Origin: Serratia grimesii NBRC 13537
GTDB taxonomy: Bacteria > Pseudomonadota > Gammaproteobacteria > Enterobacterales > Enterobacteriaceae
Direction of reading: 5' to 3'
DNA length: 64,000 nt
Assembly (NCBI RefSeq): GCF_001590905.1
Contig: NZ_BCTT01000006.1
Span: forward strand, 1-64,000
Part shown: in pieces, positions 1-9,206 of the stretch
How the letters are laid out: each line of letters opens with the position of its first letter
Numbering within the stretch: the first letter of the stretch is position 1
Position numbers and translations under genes: made by a program
Notes under the pieces: model-generated
Seen by the model: the letters and a program-made list of their open reading frames with translations, nothing else
Told to the model about the DNA's origin: nothing
Database searches by the model: none

Positions 1-8
1 ACCCACCA
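1..8 (+). tRNA. 3' end of a tRNA, cut by the window edge
   Basis: The first eight bases read ACCCACCA, the acceptor end and CCA of a tRNA with a GGGT-type stem, 7 bases before the first complete tRNA-Lys. In E. coli this locus alternates tRNA-Lys and tRNA-Val, both of which end this way, so the identity cannot be decided. Confidence 0.6.
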
Positions 9-15
9 CTGCTGT

Positions 16-91
16 GGGCCGTTAGCTCAGTTGGTAGAGCAGTTGACTTTTAATCAATTGGTCGCAGGTTCGAATCCCGCACGGCCCACCA
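16..91 (+). tRNA. tRNA-Lys (anticodon TTT)
   Basis: A 76-base cloverleaf with GTTAGCTCAGTTGG D-arm, anticodon loop CTTTTAA (TTT), T-arm GGTTCGAATCC and encoded CCA. The acceptor stem is GGGCCGT/ACGGCCC. It is the first complete member of a lysine tRNA cluster upstream of nadA, the same place as the E. coli lysT cluster. Confidence 0.97.
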
Positions 92-221
92 ATTTCAGAT
101 TGGTTGAGATGTGAAACAGAAGGTCCAAGTCGAGTTTTTCGAATTGTCCCCCACCCCGCATCGTTTTCCGCAATACAGTCTTAATATCTGTATGTGTTGT
201 TCAGCAGTAAGCCACGTCAGT

Positions 222-297
222 GGGCCGTTAGCTCAGTTGGTAGAGCAGTTGACTTTTAATCAATTGGTCGCAGGTTCGAATCCCGCACGGCCCACCA
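222..297 (+). tRNA. tRNA-Lys (anticodon TTT)
   Basis: Same sequence as the tRNA at 16-91, with the GGGCCGT acceptor stem and encoded CCA. It is preceded by a short spacer (about 202-221) that recurs, slightly changed, before the third copy, showing duplication of tRNA plus spacer. Confidence 0.97.
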
Positions 298-352
298 TTA
301 TTGCAGCGAGTTCTTCTCCTGCTTACGCGGTTCAGCAGTAAACCACATCAGT

Positions 353-428
353 GGGTCGTTAGCTCAGTTGGTAGAGCAGTTGACTTTTAATCAATTGGTC
401 GCAGGTTCGAATCCCGCACGACCCACCA
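353..428 (+). tRNA. tRNA-Lys (anticodon TTT)
   Basis: Third complete copy. The acceptor stem is GGGTCGT/ACGACCC: one base pair differs on both strands from the two upstream copies, a compensatory change. The tails of the decayed units downstream carry the same ACGACCC end, so they derive from this version. Confidence 0.97.
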
Positions 429-595
429 TTTCTTAGAATACCTCAACACTTTCCCTAGCTTGAATATCACATAACGCACGAATCGTGTGGGTGAGACCCT
501 GCGTTCAGGTTCGAGCATCGCGCAGCGATACGACAACGCATAGCGTTGCCCGTAGGGTGAGGCCAGCGGTCGAATCAATCCCGCACGACCCACCA
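429..595 (+). repeat. decayed tRNA-Lys unit 1 with inserted twin-hairpin element
   Basis: After the third tRNA comes a unit that ends (571-595) in a tRNA-Lys 3' tail, AATCCCGCACGACCCACCA, without a D-arm or anticodon arm. The T-arm is split: CAGGTTCGA (506-514) is followed by an insert of about 55 bases and then TCGAATC (570-576). The insert contains two small hairpins of the same design, ATCGC-GCA-GCGAT and AACGC-ATA-GCGTT. No functional tRNA can form. Confidence 0.75.
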
Positions 596-765
596 TTCTT
601 TAAGATACACTCCTCTTATTATTAAAAAATCTTGGTTGGCATAACGCACGAATCGTGTGGGTGAGACCCTGCGTCCAGGTTCGAGCATCGCGCAGCGATA
701 CGACAACGCGCAGCGTTGCCCGAAGGGTGAGGCCAGCGGCCGAATCAATCCCGCACGACCCACCA
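596..765 (+). repeat. decayed tRNA-Lys unit 2 with inserted twin-hairpin element
   Basis: A second copy of the unit, offset 170 bases from the first (shared block starting ATAACGCACG at 471 and 641). It ends in the same tRNA-Lys tail at 741-765. The second hairpin is AACGC-GCA-GCGTT, and the leader at 596-640 differs from units 1 and 3, so only the block from about 640 is shared. Confidence 0.75.
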
Positions 766-920
766 TTTCTTAGAATACCTCAACACTTTCCCTGGCTTGA
801 ATATCACATAACGCACGAATCGTGTGGGTGAGACCCTGCGTTCAGGTTCGAGCACCTCTTCGTTTTCCCACAATTGTTTCTAAACAGCCTCGCTTTACCC
901 ATTAGCTGAATCAATCCCGC
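766..920 (+). repeat. decayed tRNA-Lys unit 3, truncated
   Basis: The leader after the CCA (about 762-853) nearly matches 424-516, then diverges at AGCACC where the hairpin insert would begin. A last trace of the T-arm, GAATCAATCCCGC, remains at 908-920. The following 921-1060 is AT-rich, with nothing recognised. Confidence 0.6.
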
Positions 921-1062
921 CCTCTCAATCGGCATACTGTTTTCTAAAACATGCATTTTGTTTTTCAGTTTTTTGCCGCTTTCGTTAAATATTCAATCTA
1001 TTAAACGACTATTGCGTAATAGTGAAAATATCAGCGGACTTTTCGCGCTATTTTAGGTATTT

Positions 1063-1080
1063 TGTTTAGTATATAAAACG
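1063..1080. promoter_or_regulatory. NadR-like operator before nadA
   Basis: TGTTTA-N6-AAAACG resembles the NadR site TGTTTA-N6-TAAACA: the left half is exact and the right half has 4 of 6 bases. It lies 65 bases before the nadA start and overlaps a TATATA stretch that could be the -10 element. NadR repression of nadA is established in enterics; the site is inferred. Confidence 0.5.
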
Positions 1081-1144
1081 AATGGGGTTGTGATGGGGTT
1101 ATACCCAGGCAGCAGACACCCAGCCTAGCACAGAGATTGTAGCG

Positions 1145-2206
1145 ATGAGTGAAATGTTTGATGTGAATGCGGCGGTGTACCCGTTCCCGCCTAAACCCGT
1201 GCCGTTGGATGTTGCGCAGAAGGCGTTTTATCGCGAGAAGATTAAAAGGCTTCTCAAACAGCGCAATGCCGTGATGGTAGCCCATTACTATACCGATCCG
1301 GAAATCCAGGCGTTGGCAGAAGAAACGGGGGGCTGCGTGGCAGACTCACTGGAGATGGCTCGTTTTGGCAGTAATCATCCCGCGTCGACCCTGTTGGTTG
1401 CCGGCGTTCGTTTTATGGGGGAAACCGCCAAGATCCTCAGCCCGGAAAAGCAGGTGCTGATGCCAACGTTAAATGCGGAGTGCTCCTTGGATCTCGGCTG
1501 CCCGGAAGAAGAGTTCCATGCCTTTTGTGATAGCCATCCAGATCGCACCGTGGTGGTCTACGCTAATACCTCAGCGGCAGTAAAAGCACGTGCTGACTGG
1601 GTCGTGACGTCCAGTATTGCTGTCGAATTAATTGAGCACCTCGACAGCCTGGGGGAAAAAATTATTTGGGCACCGGATCGTCATCTGGGTAGCTACGTAC
1701 AAAAGCAGACTGGTGCCGATGTGTTGTGCTGGCAGGGCGCCTGTATCGTCCATGACGAGTTTAAAACCCAAGCGTTGATGCGTATGAAGGCCTTGTACCC
1801 AGACGCAGCGATACTGGTGCACCCAGAGTCGCCACAGGCAGTGGTTGATCTGGCAGATGCGGTGGGTTCAACCAGCCAATTAATTCAGGCGGCAAAAAAC
1901 CTGCCTAACCCGCAGCTGATTGTCGCTACCGATCGCGGTATTTTCTATAAGATGCAACAGGCCTGTCCGGACAAGGAATTATTTGAAGCGCCTACCGCCG
2001 GTGAAGGTGCCACCTGCCGCAGCTGTGCACACTGTCCGTGGATGGCGATGAATGGTCTGAAAGCCATCGCCGATGGGCTGGAGCAGGGGGGCGTACTGCA
2101 CGAGATCCACGTCGATGCTACGTTGCGCCAAAAAGCGCTGATCCCGCTGAATCGAATGCTTGAGTTTGCTGCGCAATTAAAAATGCCGGTGAAAGGGAAT
2201 GCCTGA
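1145..2206 (+). CDS. nadA: quinolinate synthase NadA
   Basis: Makes quinolinate from iminoaspartate and dihydroxyacetone phosphate in de novo NAD synthesis, in the cytoplasm, with a [4Fe-4S] cluster. The 353 residues match the enteric family length. The three cluster cysteines are visible as C113, C200 and C297 (the last in a CxxCxxC run, C291/C294/C297). The start ATG gives the family N-terminus. It is followed 32 bases later by pnuC on the same strand, pairing NAD synthesis with precursor uptake, and a NadR-like site precedes it. Nothing looks damaged. Confidence 0.97.
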   Translation: MSEMFDVNAAVYPFPPKPVPLDVAQKAFYREKIKRLLKQRNAVMVAHYYTDPEIQALAEETGGCVADSLEMARFGSNHPASTLLVAGVRFMGETAKILSPEKQVLMPTLNAECSLDLGCPEEEFHAFCDSHPDRTVVVYANTSAAVKARADWVVTSSIAVELIEHLDSLGEKIIWAPDRHLGSYVQKQTGADVLCWQGACIVHDEFKTQALMRMKALYPDAAILVHPESPQAVVDLADAVGSTSQLIQAAKNLPNPQLIVATDRGIFYKMQQACPDKELFEAPTAGEGATCRSCAHCPWMAMNGLKAIADGLEQGGVLHEIHVDATLRQKALIPLNRMLEFAAQLKMPVKGNA

Positions 2207-2238
2207 GGGCAGATTAACCGCTTAATAAGGATGATAAA

Positions 2239-2964
2239 ATGAGCTTTTTCAGTACCAGCAATATCCTGGTGCATATCCCGTTGGGTGCCGGAGGCTATGA
2301 TCTGTCATGGATTGAAGCTATTGGTACCCTGTTCGGGTTGCTGTGCATTTGGTATGCCAGCAAAGAGAAGATTATTAACTATCTGTTTGGTTTGATTAAC
2401 GTCACGTTGTTCGCGGTGATCTTCTTCCAAATTCAGCTCTACGCCAGCCTGCTGCTACAGTTATTCTTCTTTGTTGCCAATATCTACGGCTGGTACGCCT
2501 GGAGCCGCCAGACTCAGGATAATCAGGCCGAGCTGAAGATTCGTTGGTTGTCATTGCCGAAGGCGCTGACTTGGGCGGCAGTGTGTGTCATTGGCATAGC
2601 CTTGATGACGTTCAACATTGACCGCGTGTTTGCCTGGTTGACGCAAGCTGCGGTGACTGTGATGCAGGGCTTGGGCCTCAGCGTGCAAATGCCGCAGTTG
2701 CAGCCGGATGCCTTCCCATTCTGGGATTCGACCATGATGGTACTGTCGATCGTGGCGATGATCCTGATGACACGCAAATACGTGGAAAACTGGTTGTTGT
2801 GGGTAGTGATCGACGTGATTAGCGTAGCGATTTTCGCCTACCAGGGCGTCTATGCCATGGCGCTGGAATATGTGATTCTGACGCTGATTGCACTGAACGG
2901 CTCTTGGCTGTGGATCAGGAGCGCAAGCAGTAACCAATCGCGGCCTTTATCTTCTGCACCATAA
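2239..2964 (+). CDS. pnuC: nicotinamide riboside transporter PnuC
   Basis: An inner-membrane facilitator that takes up nicotinamide riboside for NAD salvage. The 241-residue protein is a string of hydrophobic segments (several from about residue 20 to 230) with the family pattern near residues 65-85 (a QIxLYASLLLQ run followed by NIYGWYAW). It lies 32 bases after nadA with an AAGGA ribosome site, so an operon is likely. A strong hairpin at 2970-2995 follows immediately. Confidence 0.95.
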   Translation: MSFFSTSNILVHIPLGAGGYDLSWIEAIGTLFGLLCIWYASKEKIINYLFGLINVTLFAVIFFQIQLYASLLLQLFFFVANIYGWYAWSRQTQDNQAELKIRWLSLPKALTWAAVCVIGIALMTFNIDRVFAWLTQAAVTVMQGLGLSVQMPQLQPDAFPFWDSTMMVLSIVAMILMTRKYVENWLLWVVIDVISVAIFAYQGVYAMALEYVILTLIALNGSWLWIRSASSNQSRPLSSAP

Positions 2965-2969
2965 CAACG

Positions 2970-2995
2970 CTGGGGCGCCGAATAAGGCGCCCCAG
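2970..2995. terminator. terminator hairpin between pnuC and zitB
   Basis: A 10-bp stem CTGGGGCGCC/GGCGCCCCAG with a 6-base loop lies between the convergent stops of pnuC and zitB. The T-run is weak on both sides, so efficiency is uncertain; it probably serves both directions. Confidence 0.7.
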
Positions 2996-3001
2996 TTGAT
3001 T

Positions 3002-3952
3002 CTAGTGATGATGCCCCACGTGTGAATGTGAGTGATCACTTGGCTCTGGCGCCCGGTTAATCCCACAGTCGGGCGTATCACAATGCCGATATTCCATCTG
3101 AATGGTCACGTGACCAATCCGATAATGTTCCAGTAAGTAAGCTTGAATGCGATTCAGCAGGCCATCGTGATCGTTCGGTGGTATCACCTGCGCATGCAAT
3201 GTCATGAGCTTCTGTTCACCAATTTGCCAGACGTGCACATGATGGATATTACGGACTTCCGGAATATTCAGGCATAGGTCTTTTTGCAACTTGTTGATAT
3301 CCACTTCCTGTGGTGTGCCTTCCAACAGCTCGTGGAAGCTTTCTTTCAACAGTCGCCAGGCGCTGCGTATGACCAGACAGGAGACCAACACCGAGAGTAT
3401 CGGGTCGATTGGGGTCCAGCCGGTGGTCAGTATCACAATGGCGGCAGCAATGGCACCCACCGAACCCAGTAAATCCCCCAGCACGTGCAATGCCGCGGCG
3501 CGGACATTGATATTTTTCTCTTCGCTGCCGCGATGCAGCAGCCAGAAGGCGAACAGGTTAGCCAGCAGCCCCGCTATGGCGATAATCAGCATTGGCGTAC
3601 CCATCACTGGCTGAGGTTCGAAGAAACGCCGTATGGCCTCCCACAGGATGAATACGACGATCACCAGCAACGCCGCGGCGTTGAGGAAAGCAGCCAGAGT
3701 GGTCAGGCGCAGATAACCAAAGGTGTGACGCGCATTGGGTTTGCGTTGCGAGAAGTGTACCGCCATCAACGCGACCAGCAAGGCAGCGGCGTCGGTGAGC
3801 ATGTGGCCGGCATCTGCTAGCAGAGCCAGTGAACCAGAAATTAATCCACCGGCGACTTCGGCGACCATAAATACCGCAGTGACTAAAAAAGCGGTCAGTA
3901 GGCGTTTACTATTACTGTCTTTTGGCTGATGTACATGTGGAGCGTCCGACAT
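3002..3952 (-). CDS. zitB: zinc exporter ZitB (cation diffusion facilitator)
   Basis: Exports Zn(II) across the inner membrane in exchange for protons. The 316-residue protein has six membrane segments in the first 215 residues, with the metal-site pattern [11 protein letters not shown] near residues 43-53 and a second HxxxD (HVLGD) in the fifth segment, then a cytoplasmic domain and a His-rich tail ([10 protein letters not shown]). Unlike E. coli, where zitB follows nadA-pnuC alone, its ATG overlaps by one base the stop of the upstream hybrid kinase gene (TAATG), so its translation is probably coupled to the two-component system. A second CDF gene lies at 29996. Confidence 0.93.
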   Translation of the reverse strand: MSDAPHVHQPKDSNSKRLLTAFLVTAVFMVAEVAGGLISGSLALLADAGHMLTDAAALLVALMAVHFSQRKPNARHTFGYLRLTTLAAFLNAAALLVIVVFILWEAIRRFFEPQPVMGTPMLIIAIAGLLANLFAFWLLHRGSEEKNINVRAAALHVLGDLLGSVGAIAAAIVILTTGWTPIDPILSVLVSCLVIRSAWRLLKESFHELLEGTPQEVDINKLQKDLCLNIPEVRNIHHVHVWQIGEQKLMTLHAQVIPPNDHDGLLNRIQAYLLEHYRIGHVTIQMEYRHCDTPDCGINRAPEPSDHSHSHVGHHH

Positions 3953-6900
3953 TATTCATCCTTATGCATAGCGAAATACGACTTGTCAGTGCTGACCAGA
4001 TCATCCAGTTCTATCAGTATCTGTTCCACTAACACACTTAATTCAGTATAGGCAGCCTGATTCAATGTTCCTTCACGGCCACTTTCTACCAGGTGTTGGC
4101 ACAGATTTGCTGCTGTCGGCAATTGCAGCATCAGCAAACTGCCCTTAATTCGATGTGCGCTTTGCCCCAAAGACAGTAAATCTTGATTCTGTACTGCCTG
4201 TTCAAGCCGTTGTCGATCTTGTTGCAGCGTTGTCAGTAGGGTGGTCGCCAGGCGTTGGAGCATGGAATGGTCATTGCCAGCCATTTCGGCCAAAGTCTGC
4301 TGTAGGTCAGTGAGGACTAACTGCTGCTCTGCGACCTGCGGTTGCTGCGGTAATGCTTGAGCGATAGCCGACAGTGAAATGGGCTTGGTCAAAAACCGAT
4401 CAATCGCCACCAACCTTGGCGGGATGCGAGTAAATTCCTGCACGTCAGCCGAGCAGAGAATAATTTGGCAGGCCGGAAGATGGTGGCGTAGTTCGTCGCG
4501 GCGTATCAGTCGTGCCAGCGTCAGGCCATCCGGACGTGGCATATTGTAATCAATAAACAGCAGGTCAAACGGTTGCCGACGGTGGGCTTTCAGCAATCTA
4601 TAACCCTGTTCAAATAACGTTGGTTGTAGCCCGAAGTGGCGCAATTGCCGCTCCATCAGCAGTAAGTTGGTGGGATGATCGTCGATCAGTGCCACGCGCA
4701 GGGTTGGCGCCGGTAAATTGAACTGTTTGTCGGCCGGGTGGGCCGTTGGATCAACAATGGCCTGGGCCACTGGCACCGAAACATAAACCTGGGTGCCCAC
4801 GCCGGGCTGCGAATGTAGCTCAATACGGCCGCCCATTTGCTCGATGATTTCCTTGCAGATAGACAGCCCCAGACCGGTGCCCTGCACGGATACCCGCTGT
4901 GCACCGCGTGCCCGGTAAAAGGGTTGGAATAGCTTGTCTATCTCATCGGCGGCAATACCACACCCGCTATCGGCCACCGTCAGACACAACTCGCCCTGTT
5001 GCGTAGCGTGTTCGTGCCAACCGATGCTTACCTGAATAGTGCCGCGAGCTGTGAATTTAATCGCATTATTTATCAGGTTGTTAGCTACCTGAAGTAAACG
5101 CTCACCATCAATAAGAACAGCGGTGGGTAGGTTGTCGGCTGCGCTCACGCTTAATTTCACCGGGCGTTCGCCAATCAGTGGCTGATACAGGGCGCTGATG
5201 TGGTCAATCCAGGGCTGCAACGTCACAGCTTTAGGCACTAATGTCAGTGAGCCGGTTTCCAACCTTGCGTGATCCTGCAAGTCATTGAGTAAGTTGAGTA
5301 ACGACGACGCTGAACTGTAAATGACCGGCAATCCCTCAGGCGCTGGCTGGCGTTTGAGCTCAAGTTCCAGCAAGCCGAGAATAGCGTGCATTGGGGTACG
5401 CAGCTCATGACTGACGGTAGCCAGGAATTTGCTTTTCATGCGGTTCTCAGCTTCAGCATGTCGGCGTGCCTGCTCGAGAACTTCACGTTCGCGCTTTTCA
5501 CGTCGTTGCAAGATAAAGCGGCGAAGTGTCAGTCCCAGCAACAGCAAAATTGCCGCTGCCAGAAGCGCTAAAAGCCAGGTGGTTTGTGGCTGCATGCGGT
5601 TTTCATTCACTGCGTCAATCAGGTTGCTGCGATCGACAATCCATTCATCGCGTAATGATTGCAGTGTTTCTGACGGGATCTGCATCAGATTTTTATCGAG
5701 GATAGCTAACAGCAGCGGTTGATCCTGACGTACACCGAATGCCACTGGGTAGGCAATGTTATTGGCGGCGAACGCCAGTTTTATCGCACCAGAATAACGT
5801 GATAGGGCGACAAAGTTTGCTGAGATCACGTTATCAACCAGTGCATCTATTTGGCCGTTTGCCAAAGCGTCATACAGGGTTTTGCTGTCGGTAAAACGGA
5901 TTAGCTCTTCATTGGGGGGAACCAGCCCTTGAGCCAAATCCCCCTGCAACACGCCGATACGTTTGCCGGCCAGATCACCCCAGGTGGAAATGCCATTGGT
6001 GTGTTGACCTATGTAAACCCCCCACAACGAACGGTGGATTGGCATACTGGTGCTGTAGCGCGCCTTCACACCACGCGCTAATGGCAGGGCAGTACGGAAG
6101 CTGGCCTGACCGGATTGCACCAGTTGGTCCGCTTGCTCGGCGTTGCGTGCCCAAAGTGGCATAAAGCGCAACCCGGTGTTCTGCGCAATGATATTCAAAA
6201 TGTCGATCGCGTAACCGCGTGGCTGCCCACCGGCACCGCGGTAGGCGAACGGAAAGTTATTCTCAATGGCGGCGTAATAAACGGTGGGATGGGTTGCCAC
6301 CCAGTTTTTTTCCATCTGGGTCAGATCGGCGTTGCCAGTGTCGAGATAGCTGGGGATCTTCTTGCTCCAGCGGCTCTGAATGGCGTTCATAAACTCCATC
6401 GGGGTATCGGCGATGGCAAGGTTGAGCGTCTCGATCAGCGTCGGGTTGGCGGAAGCAAATACGAATGACAGATTCCCCAGGTTGACGGTACTTTCAATCT
6501 GATAAAGCTGGCCGAGCTGTAATTGGTCAATAATAAAACTGGCGCTGGCTTCGTCGGCAATAAAGTAGTCGCTGCTGCCGTTGAGCAAGGCATACACCGC
6601 CTGCAGGTTATTATCATAACGCTGCACGTGAGAGGACACCGCTTTCAACGCATTACCAGCCTGCATATCGGTTAGTGTGCTGATTGCCACCCGTGCATTG
6701 GCGGAGTTGAGCATCACTTGACGGTCATTGCTGCGATCTCGCAGTACACGTAAATTACTGACGTAATAAGGCTGAGAAACTTTTAGATTATGCAGTGCTT
6801 CATTTTGCGGAATGCCGTACACCAGATCGATGGTGCCGTTATGGAGTGCCTGCTCAAGCTGCGCCAGATCGGTAAAGCCGTAAATCTGAAAGTGGATGCC

Positions 6901-7164
6901 AGTGACCTGCTGAACGTAACCGAGGTAGTCGGCGTTCAGACCGTATAAATCGTCATCCACGATGATGTTATAGGGGCTGGTGTTTTCGCTGATGATACCG
7001 ATGCGCAGAGTCGCGTCACGCCAGGGGTTTTTCTCACTGGCGATCAGCATATCCGGTGGAATACTCAGGTTGCTGACCAGTTGGTAGCGCACCGGTTGTC
7101 CTGCCTGCGCAATATTACCTAAACACAACAACAGAGCTAACAACAACAGAACGCCACGCATCAT
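3952..7164 (-). CDS. BvgS/EvgS-type hybrid sensor histidine kinase
   Basis: An inner-membrane phosphorelay sensor. Visible order: signal peptide (1-21), two periplasmic Venus-flytrap (SBP_bac_3) domains (about 50-265 and 290-510), one membrane segment (about 528-548), a short linker with coiled-coil character (550-578), HisKA with phospho-acceptor H586 in SHELRTP, HATPase with GTGLGLS at 762-768, receiver with D872 in IDYNMP, and HPt with H1004 in SAHRIKGSL. The length of 1070 is shorter than BvgS or EvgS because no PAS domain lies between membrane and kinase. It overlaps the response regulator gene by 4 bases (ATGA) and zitB by 1 base. The ligand is unknown; the zitB coupling suggests, without proving, a metal or metal-complex signal. 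Confidence 0.9.
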   Translation of the reverse strand: MMRGVLLLLALLLCLGNIAQAGQPVRYQLVSNLSIPPDMLIASEKNPWRDATLRIGIISENTSPYNIIVDDDLYGLNADYLGYVQQVTGIHFQIYGFTDLAQLEQALHNGTIDLVYGIPQNEALHNLKVSQPYYVSNLRVLRDRSNDRQVMLNSANARVAISTLTDMQAGNALKAVSSHVQRYDNNLQAVYALLNGSSDYFIADEASASFIIDQLQLGQLYQIESTVNLGNLSFVFASANPTLIETLNLAIADTPMEFMNAIQSRWSKKIPSYLDTGNADLTQMEKNWVATHPTVYYAAIENNFPFAYRGAGGQPRGYAIDILNIIAQNTGLRFMPLWARNAEQADQLVQSGQASFRTALPLARGVKARYSTSMPIHRSLWGVYIGQHTNGISTWGDLAGKRIGVLQGDLAQGLVPPNEELIRFTDSKTLYDALANGQIDALVDNVISANFVALSRYSGAIKLAFAANNIAYPVAFGVRQDQPLLLAILDKNLMQIPSETLQSLRDEWIVDRSNLIDAVNENRMQPQTTWLLALLAAAILLLLGLTLRRFILQRREKREREVLEQARRHAEAENRMKSKFLATVSHELRTPMHAILGLLELELKRQPAPEGLPVIYSSASSLLNLLNDLQDHARLETGSLTLVPKAVTLQPWIDHISALYQPLIGERPVKLSVSAADNLPTAVLIDGERLLQVANNLINNAIKFTARGTIQVSIGWHEHATQQGELCLTVADSGCGIAADEIDKLFQPFYRARGAQRVSVQGTGLGLSICKEIIEQMGGRIELHSQPGVGTQVYVSVPVAQAIVDPTAHPADKQFNLPAPTLRVALIDDHPTNLLLMERQLRHFGLQPTLFEQGYRLLKAHRRQPFDLLFIDYNMPRPDGLTLARLIRRDELRHHLPACQIILCSADVQEFTRIPPRLVAIDRFLTKPISLSAIAQALPQQPQVAEQQLVLTDLQQTLAEMAGNDHSMLQRLATTLLTTLQQDRQRLEQAVQNQDLLSLGQSAHRIKGSLLMLQLPTAANLCQHLVESGREGTLNQAAYTELSVLVEQILIELDDLVSTDKSYFAMHKDE

Positions 7165-7766
7165 GGCGTAAGCTCTTTAAATACCGCCACCAGTTCCAGC
7201 AGATTACTGGCACCGGTCTTGCGCAAAATATTTTTCTTATGGGTACTGACGGTTTTGTTACTGATGTTCAGCATGTCGGCAATTTGCAGATTGGACAATC
7301 CTTTACTAAGCAGCCCAAGAACCTGAAGTTCTTTTGGTGTCAGCAGAGCACCTTCCGCGGGCAGAGTTTCTTCCGCCATTGCGGCGACGGGAAAGCTCAG
7401 GGCTCCATCCAGTACAGTTTCAATCGCGTGCACCAACTGGTCGAGCCGGTTGCCCTTATGGACAAAGCCATTAGCACCGGCTGTATAGGCCATACGGGCG
7501 TAGATTTCTTCTTCCTGCGCGGTATAGATCAGGATCGGCTGTTGTGGATAGTGACGACGGATTTTTTTCAACAACTGCAGACCATCGACCTGCGGCAGGC
7601 CAATATCGAGGATCACCAACGAAAAATCGTGGGTGGCCAGTTGGCTCAGCGCCTGGACATCGTCTTGCACCGCCTGCAGGTGATACGGACGGGACGATTT
7701 GATTAGCGCCGCTTCCAGTGCGACATGAACCACCGGGTGGTCATCAACTAATAACAGAGAGGGCAT
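7161..7766 (-). CDS. NarL/BvgA-type response regulator
   Basis: Likely partner of the hybrid kinase encoded just downstream. The receiver domain (1-120) has acidic residues D8/D9, phospho-acceptor D54 in VILDIGLP and the switch lysine in FVHKG. The C-terminal LuxR-type helix-turn-helix (about 140-195) reads LTPKELQVLGLLSKG and ends in a recognition-helix run TVSTHKKNILRK. At 201 residues it has the BvgA/EvgA layout. The gene is first in the RR-kinase-zitB run. The upstream region holds a small hairpin with a T-run on this strand (7808-7828). The target genes cannot be read from sequence. Confidence 0.9.
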   Translation of the reverse strand: MPSLLLVDDHPVVHVALEAALIKSSRPYHLQAVQDDVQALSQLATHDFSLVILDIGLPQVDGLQLLKKIRRHYPQQPILIYTAQEEEIYARMAYTAGANGFVHKGNRLDQLVHAIETVLDGALSFPVAAMAEETLPAEGALLTPKELQVLGLLSKGLSNLQIADMLNISNKTVSTHKKNILRKTGASNLLELVAVFKELTP

Positions 7767-7807
7767 GGTTTGGCTCGAGTAACTGTATCCTGGTAGCTAG
7801 CATAACG

Positions 7808-7828
7808 AAAAAGGAGCCACTGCGCTCC
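7808..7828 (-). terminator. small terminator-like hairpin in the leader of the two-component operon
   Basis: On the minus strand GGAGC-GCAGTG-GCTCC is followed directly by TTTTT and CG, about 40 bases before the response-regulator start. It could be an attenuator in the leader or a stop for antisense transcription from aroG. The stem is only 5 bp. Confidence 0.35.
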
Positions 7829-7972
7829 CCTGATGAAACAGCACAATCTACTGTTAATTTGGCCGTTCATTCTGCAGGCGGCAAAGGTGATTTACAGCGC
7901 TACCCTCACAGGCTAAATTGGTTGGATCTACGCTCTGCGAAATACCGCCTCTCGATACCGAATGGAAAAGTT

Positions 7973-9025
7973 ATGAATTACCAAAACGACGATTTACGCA
8001 TTAAAGAAATTAAGGAACTCCTGCCACCAGTGGCCCTGTTAGAAAAGTTTCCGGCTACTGAACGCGCAGCAGAGACGGTGTCACAGGCACGTAATGCTAT
8101 TCATCAGATCCTTCGTGGTAGTGACGATCGCCTGCTGGTTGTCATCGGTCCATGCTCGATCCACGATACCAAAGCCGCCAAAGAGTACGCTGGTCGCCTG
8201 CTGGCGTTGCGCCAGGAACTGAGCGGCGAGCTGGAAGTGGTGATGCGCGTTTATTTTGAGAAACCGCGTACTACCGTGGGCTGGAAAGGGCTGATCAACG
8301 ATCCACAAATGGACAACAGCTTCCAAATCAACGATGGCCTGCGTTTGGCACGCAAGTTGTTGCTGGATATCAACGATAGTGGCCTGCCGGCGGCTGGCGA
8401 ATTCCTCGACATGATCACGCCACAGTATCTGGCGGATCTGATGAGCTGGGGCGCAATCGGCGCACGTACTACGGAATCTCAGGTACACCGTGAGCTGTCT
8501 TCCGGTTTGTCATGCCCAGTCGGTTTCAAAAACGGCACCGACGGCACCATCAAGGTGGCGATTGATGCTATCAACGCCGCCAGCGCACCGCACTGTTTCC
8601 TGTCGGTGACCAAATGGGGCCACTCGGCCATTGTGAATACCAGCGGTAACGGCGATTGTCACATCATTCTGCGCGGCGGCAAAGAGCCGAACTACAGCGC
8701 TTCGCATGTGAAAGAAGTTAAAGAAGGTCTGGTCAAAGCGGGTCTGCCTGCGCAGGTGATGATCGATTTCAGCCACGCTAATAGCAGCAAGCAGTTCAAG
8801 AAGCAGTTGGACGTGAATGCCGATGTTTGCGCGCAGATCGCTGGTGGTGAAAAGGCGATCATGGGTGTGATGATTGAAAGCCATCTGGTGGAAGGCAACC
8901 AGAACCTGGAAAGTGGAGAGCCGCTGGTCTACGGCAAGAGCGTCACCGACGCCTGCATCGGCTGGTCAGATACCGAGACCGTTCTGCGCGAACTGGCAGT
9001 AGCAGTGAAAGCACGCCGAGCCTAA
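7973..9025 (+). CDS. aroG: 3-deoxy-7-phosphoheptulonate synthase AroG
   Basis: First enzyme of the shikimate pathway: condenses phosphoenolpyruvate and erythrose 4-phosphate to DAHP. The start at 7973 (MNYQNDDLRIKEIKELLPP) gives 350 residues, the length of E. coli AroG, and the N-terminus matches the Phe-sensitive isozyme. Family motifs seen include VIGPCSIHD near residues 55-65 and MIDFSHANSSKQ near 265. A longer open frame from 7718 has no ribosome site support. It stands alone, with a repeat that begins on the last base of its stop codon and a terminator after it. Confidence 0.96.
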   Translation: MNYQNDDLRIKEIKELLPPVALLEKFPATERAAETVSQARNAIHQILRGSDDRLLVVIGPCSIHDTKAAKEYAGRLLALRQELSGELEVVMRVYFEKPRTTVGWKGLINDPQMDNSFQINDGLRLARKLLLDINDSGLPAAGEFLDMITPQYLADLMSWGAIGARTTESQVHRELSSGLSCPVGFKNGTDGTIKVAIDAINAASAPHCFLSVTKWGHSAIVNTSGNGDCHIILRGGKEPNYSASHVKEVKEGLVKAGLPAQVMIDFSHANSSKQFKKQLDVNADVCAQIAGGEKAIMGVMIESHLVEGNQNLESGEPLVYGKSVTDACIGWSDTETVLRELAVAVKARRA

Positions 9026-9136
9026 TATCCCCGTCGTCTTTCAAGCCGCTCGCTCACCCCAGTTACTTACTCAAGTAAGCGCCAGGGGATGAGCGGGCTG
9101 GTCGCCTAGCTGCAACTTGAAAGCCATAGAGGATAG
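9025..9136. repeat. palindromic intergenic repeat, copy 1
   Basis: About 112 bases with ends ATATCC/GGATAG and inner arms TCTTTCAAG/CTTGAAAG around a core CAGTTACTTACTCAAGTAAG. It resembles the miniature palindromic elements I recall from Yersinia and Serratia genomes (ypal-like; name from memory). Its first base is the last A of the aroG stop codon. Other copies are at 29235, 42140, 45399, 46211 and 58930. Confidence 0.75.
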
Positions 9137-9161
9137 GATGGGTAGTTTCTTAATAAAAAAA

Positions 9162-9185
9162 AGCCCCCGGCCAAAACCGGGGGCT
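9162..9185. terminator. bidirectional terminator between aroG and gpmA
   Basis: Stem AGCCCCCGG/CCGGGGGCT with a 6-base loop, preceded by an A-run and followed by TTTTT, so it can end transcription in both directions for the convergent aroG and gpmA. Confidence 0.92.
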
Positions 9186-9206
9186 TTTTAGATCAACGGG
9201 CGAAAA

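Noticed and set aside
387-766. Two similar minus-strand open frames beginning MVGRAGLIRPLASP
   Set aside because: They read through the decayed tRNA tails and twin-hairpin elements; the similarity reflects the repeat, with no ribosome site and no family.
16-860. Regularly spaced repeats that could suggest a CRISPR array
   Set aside because: Units are 76-base tRNAs and 170-base tRNA-derived copies, not short repeats with unique spacers, and no cas genes occur.
7879-7896. TyrR box before aroG
   Set aside because: One half (TTTACA) is present but the other matches only 3 of 6 bases, so I did not list it, although TyrR control of aroG is expected from E. coli.
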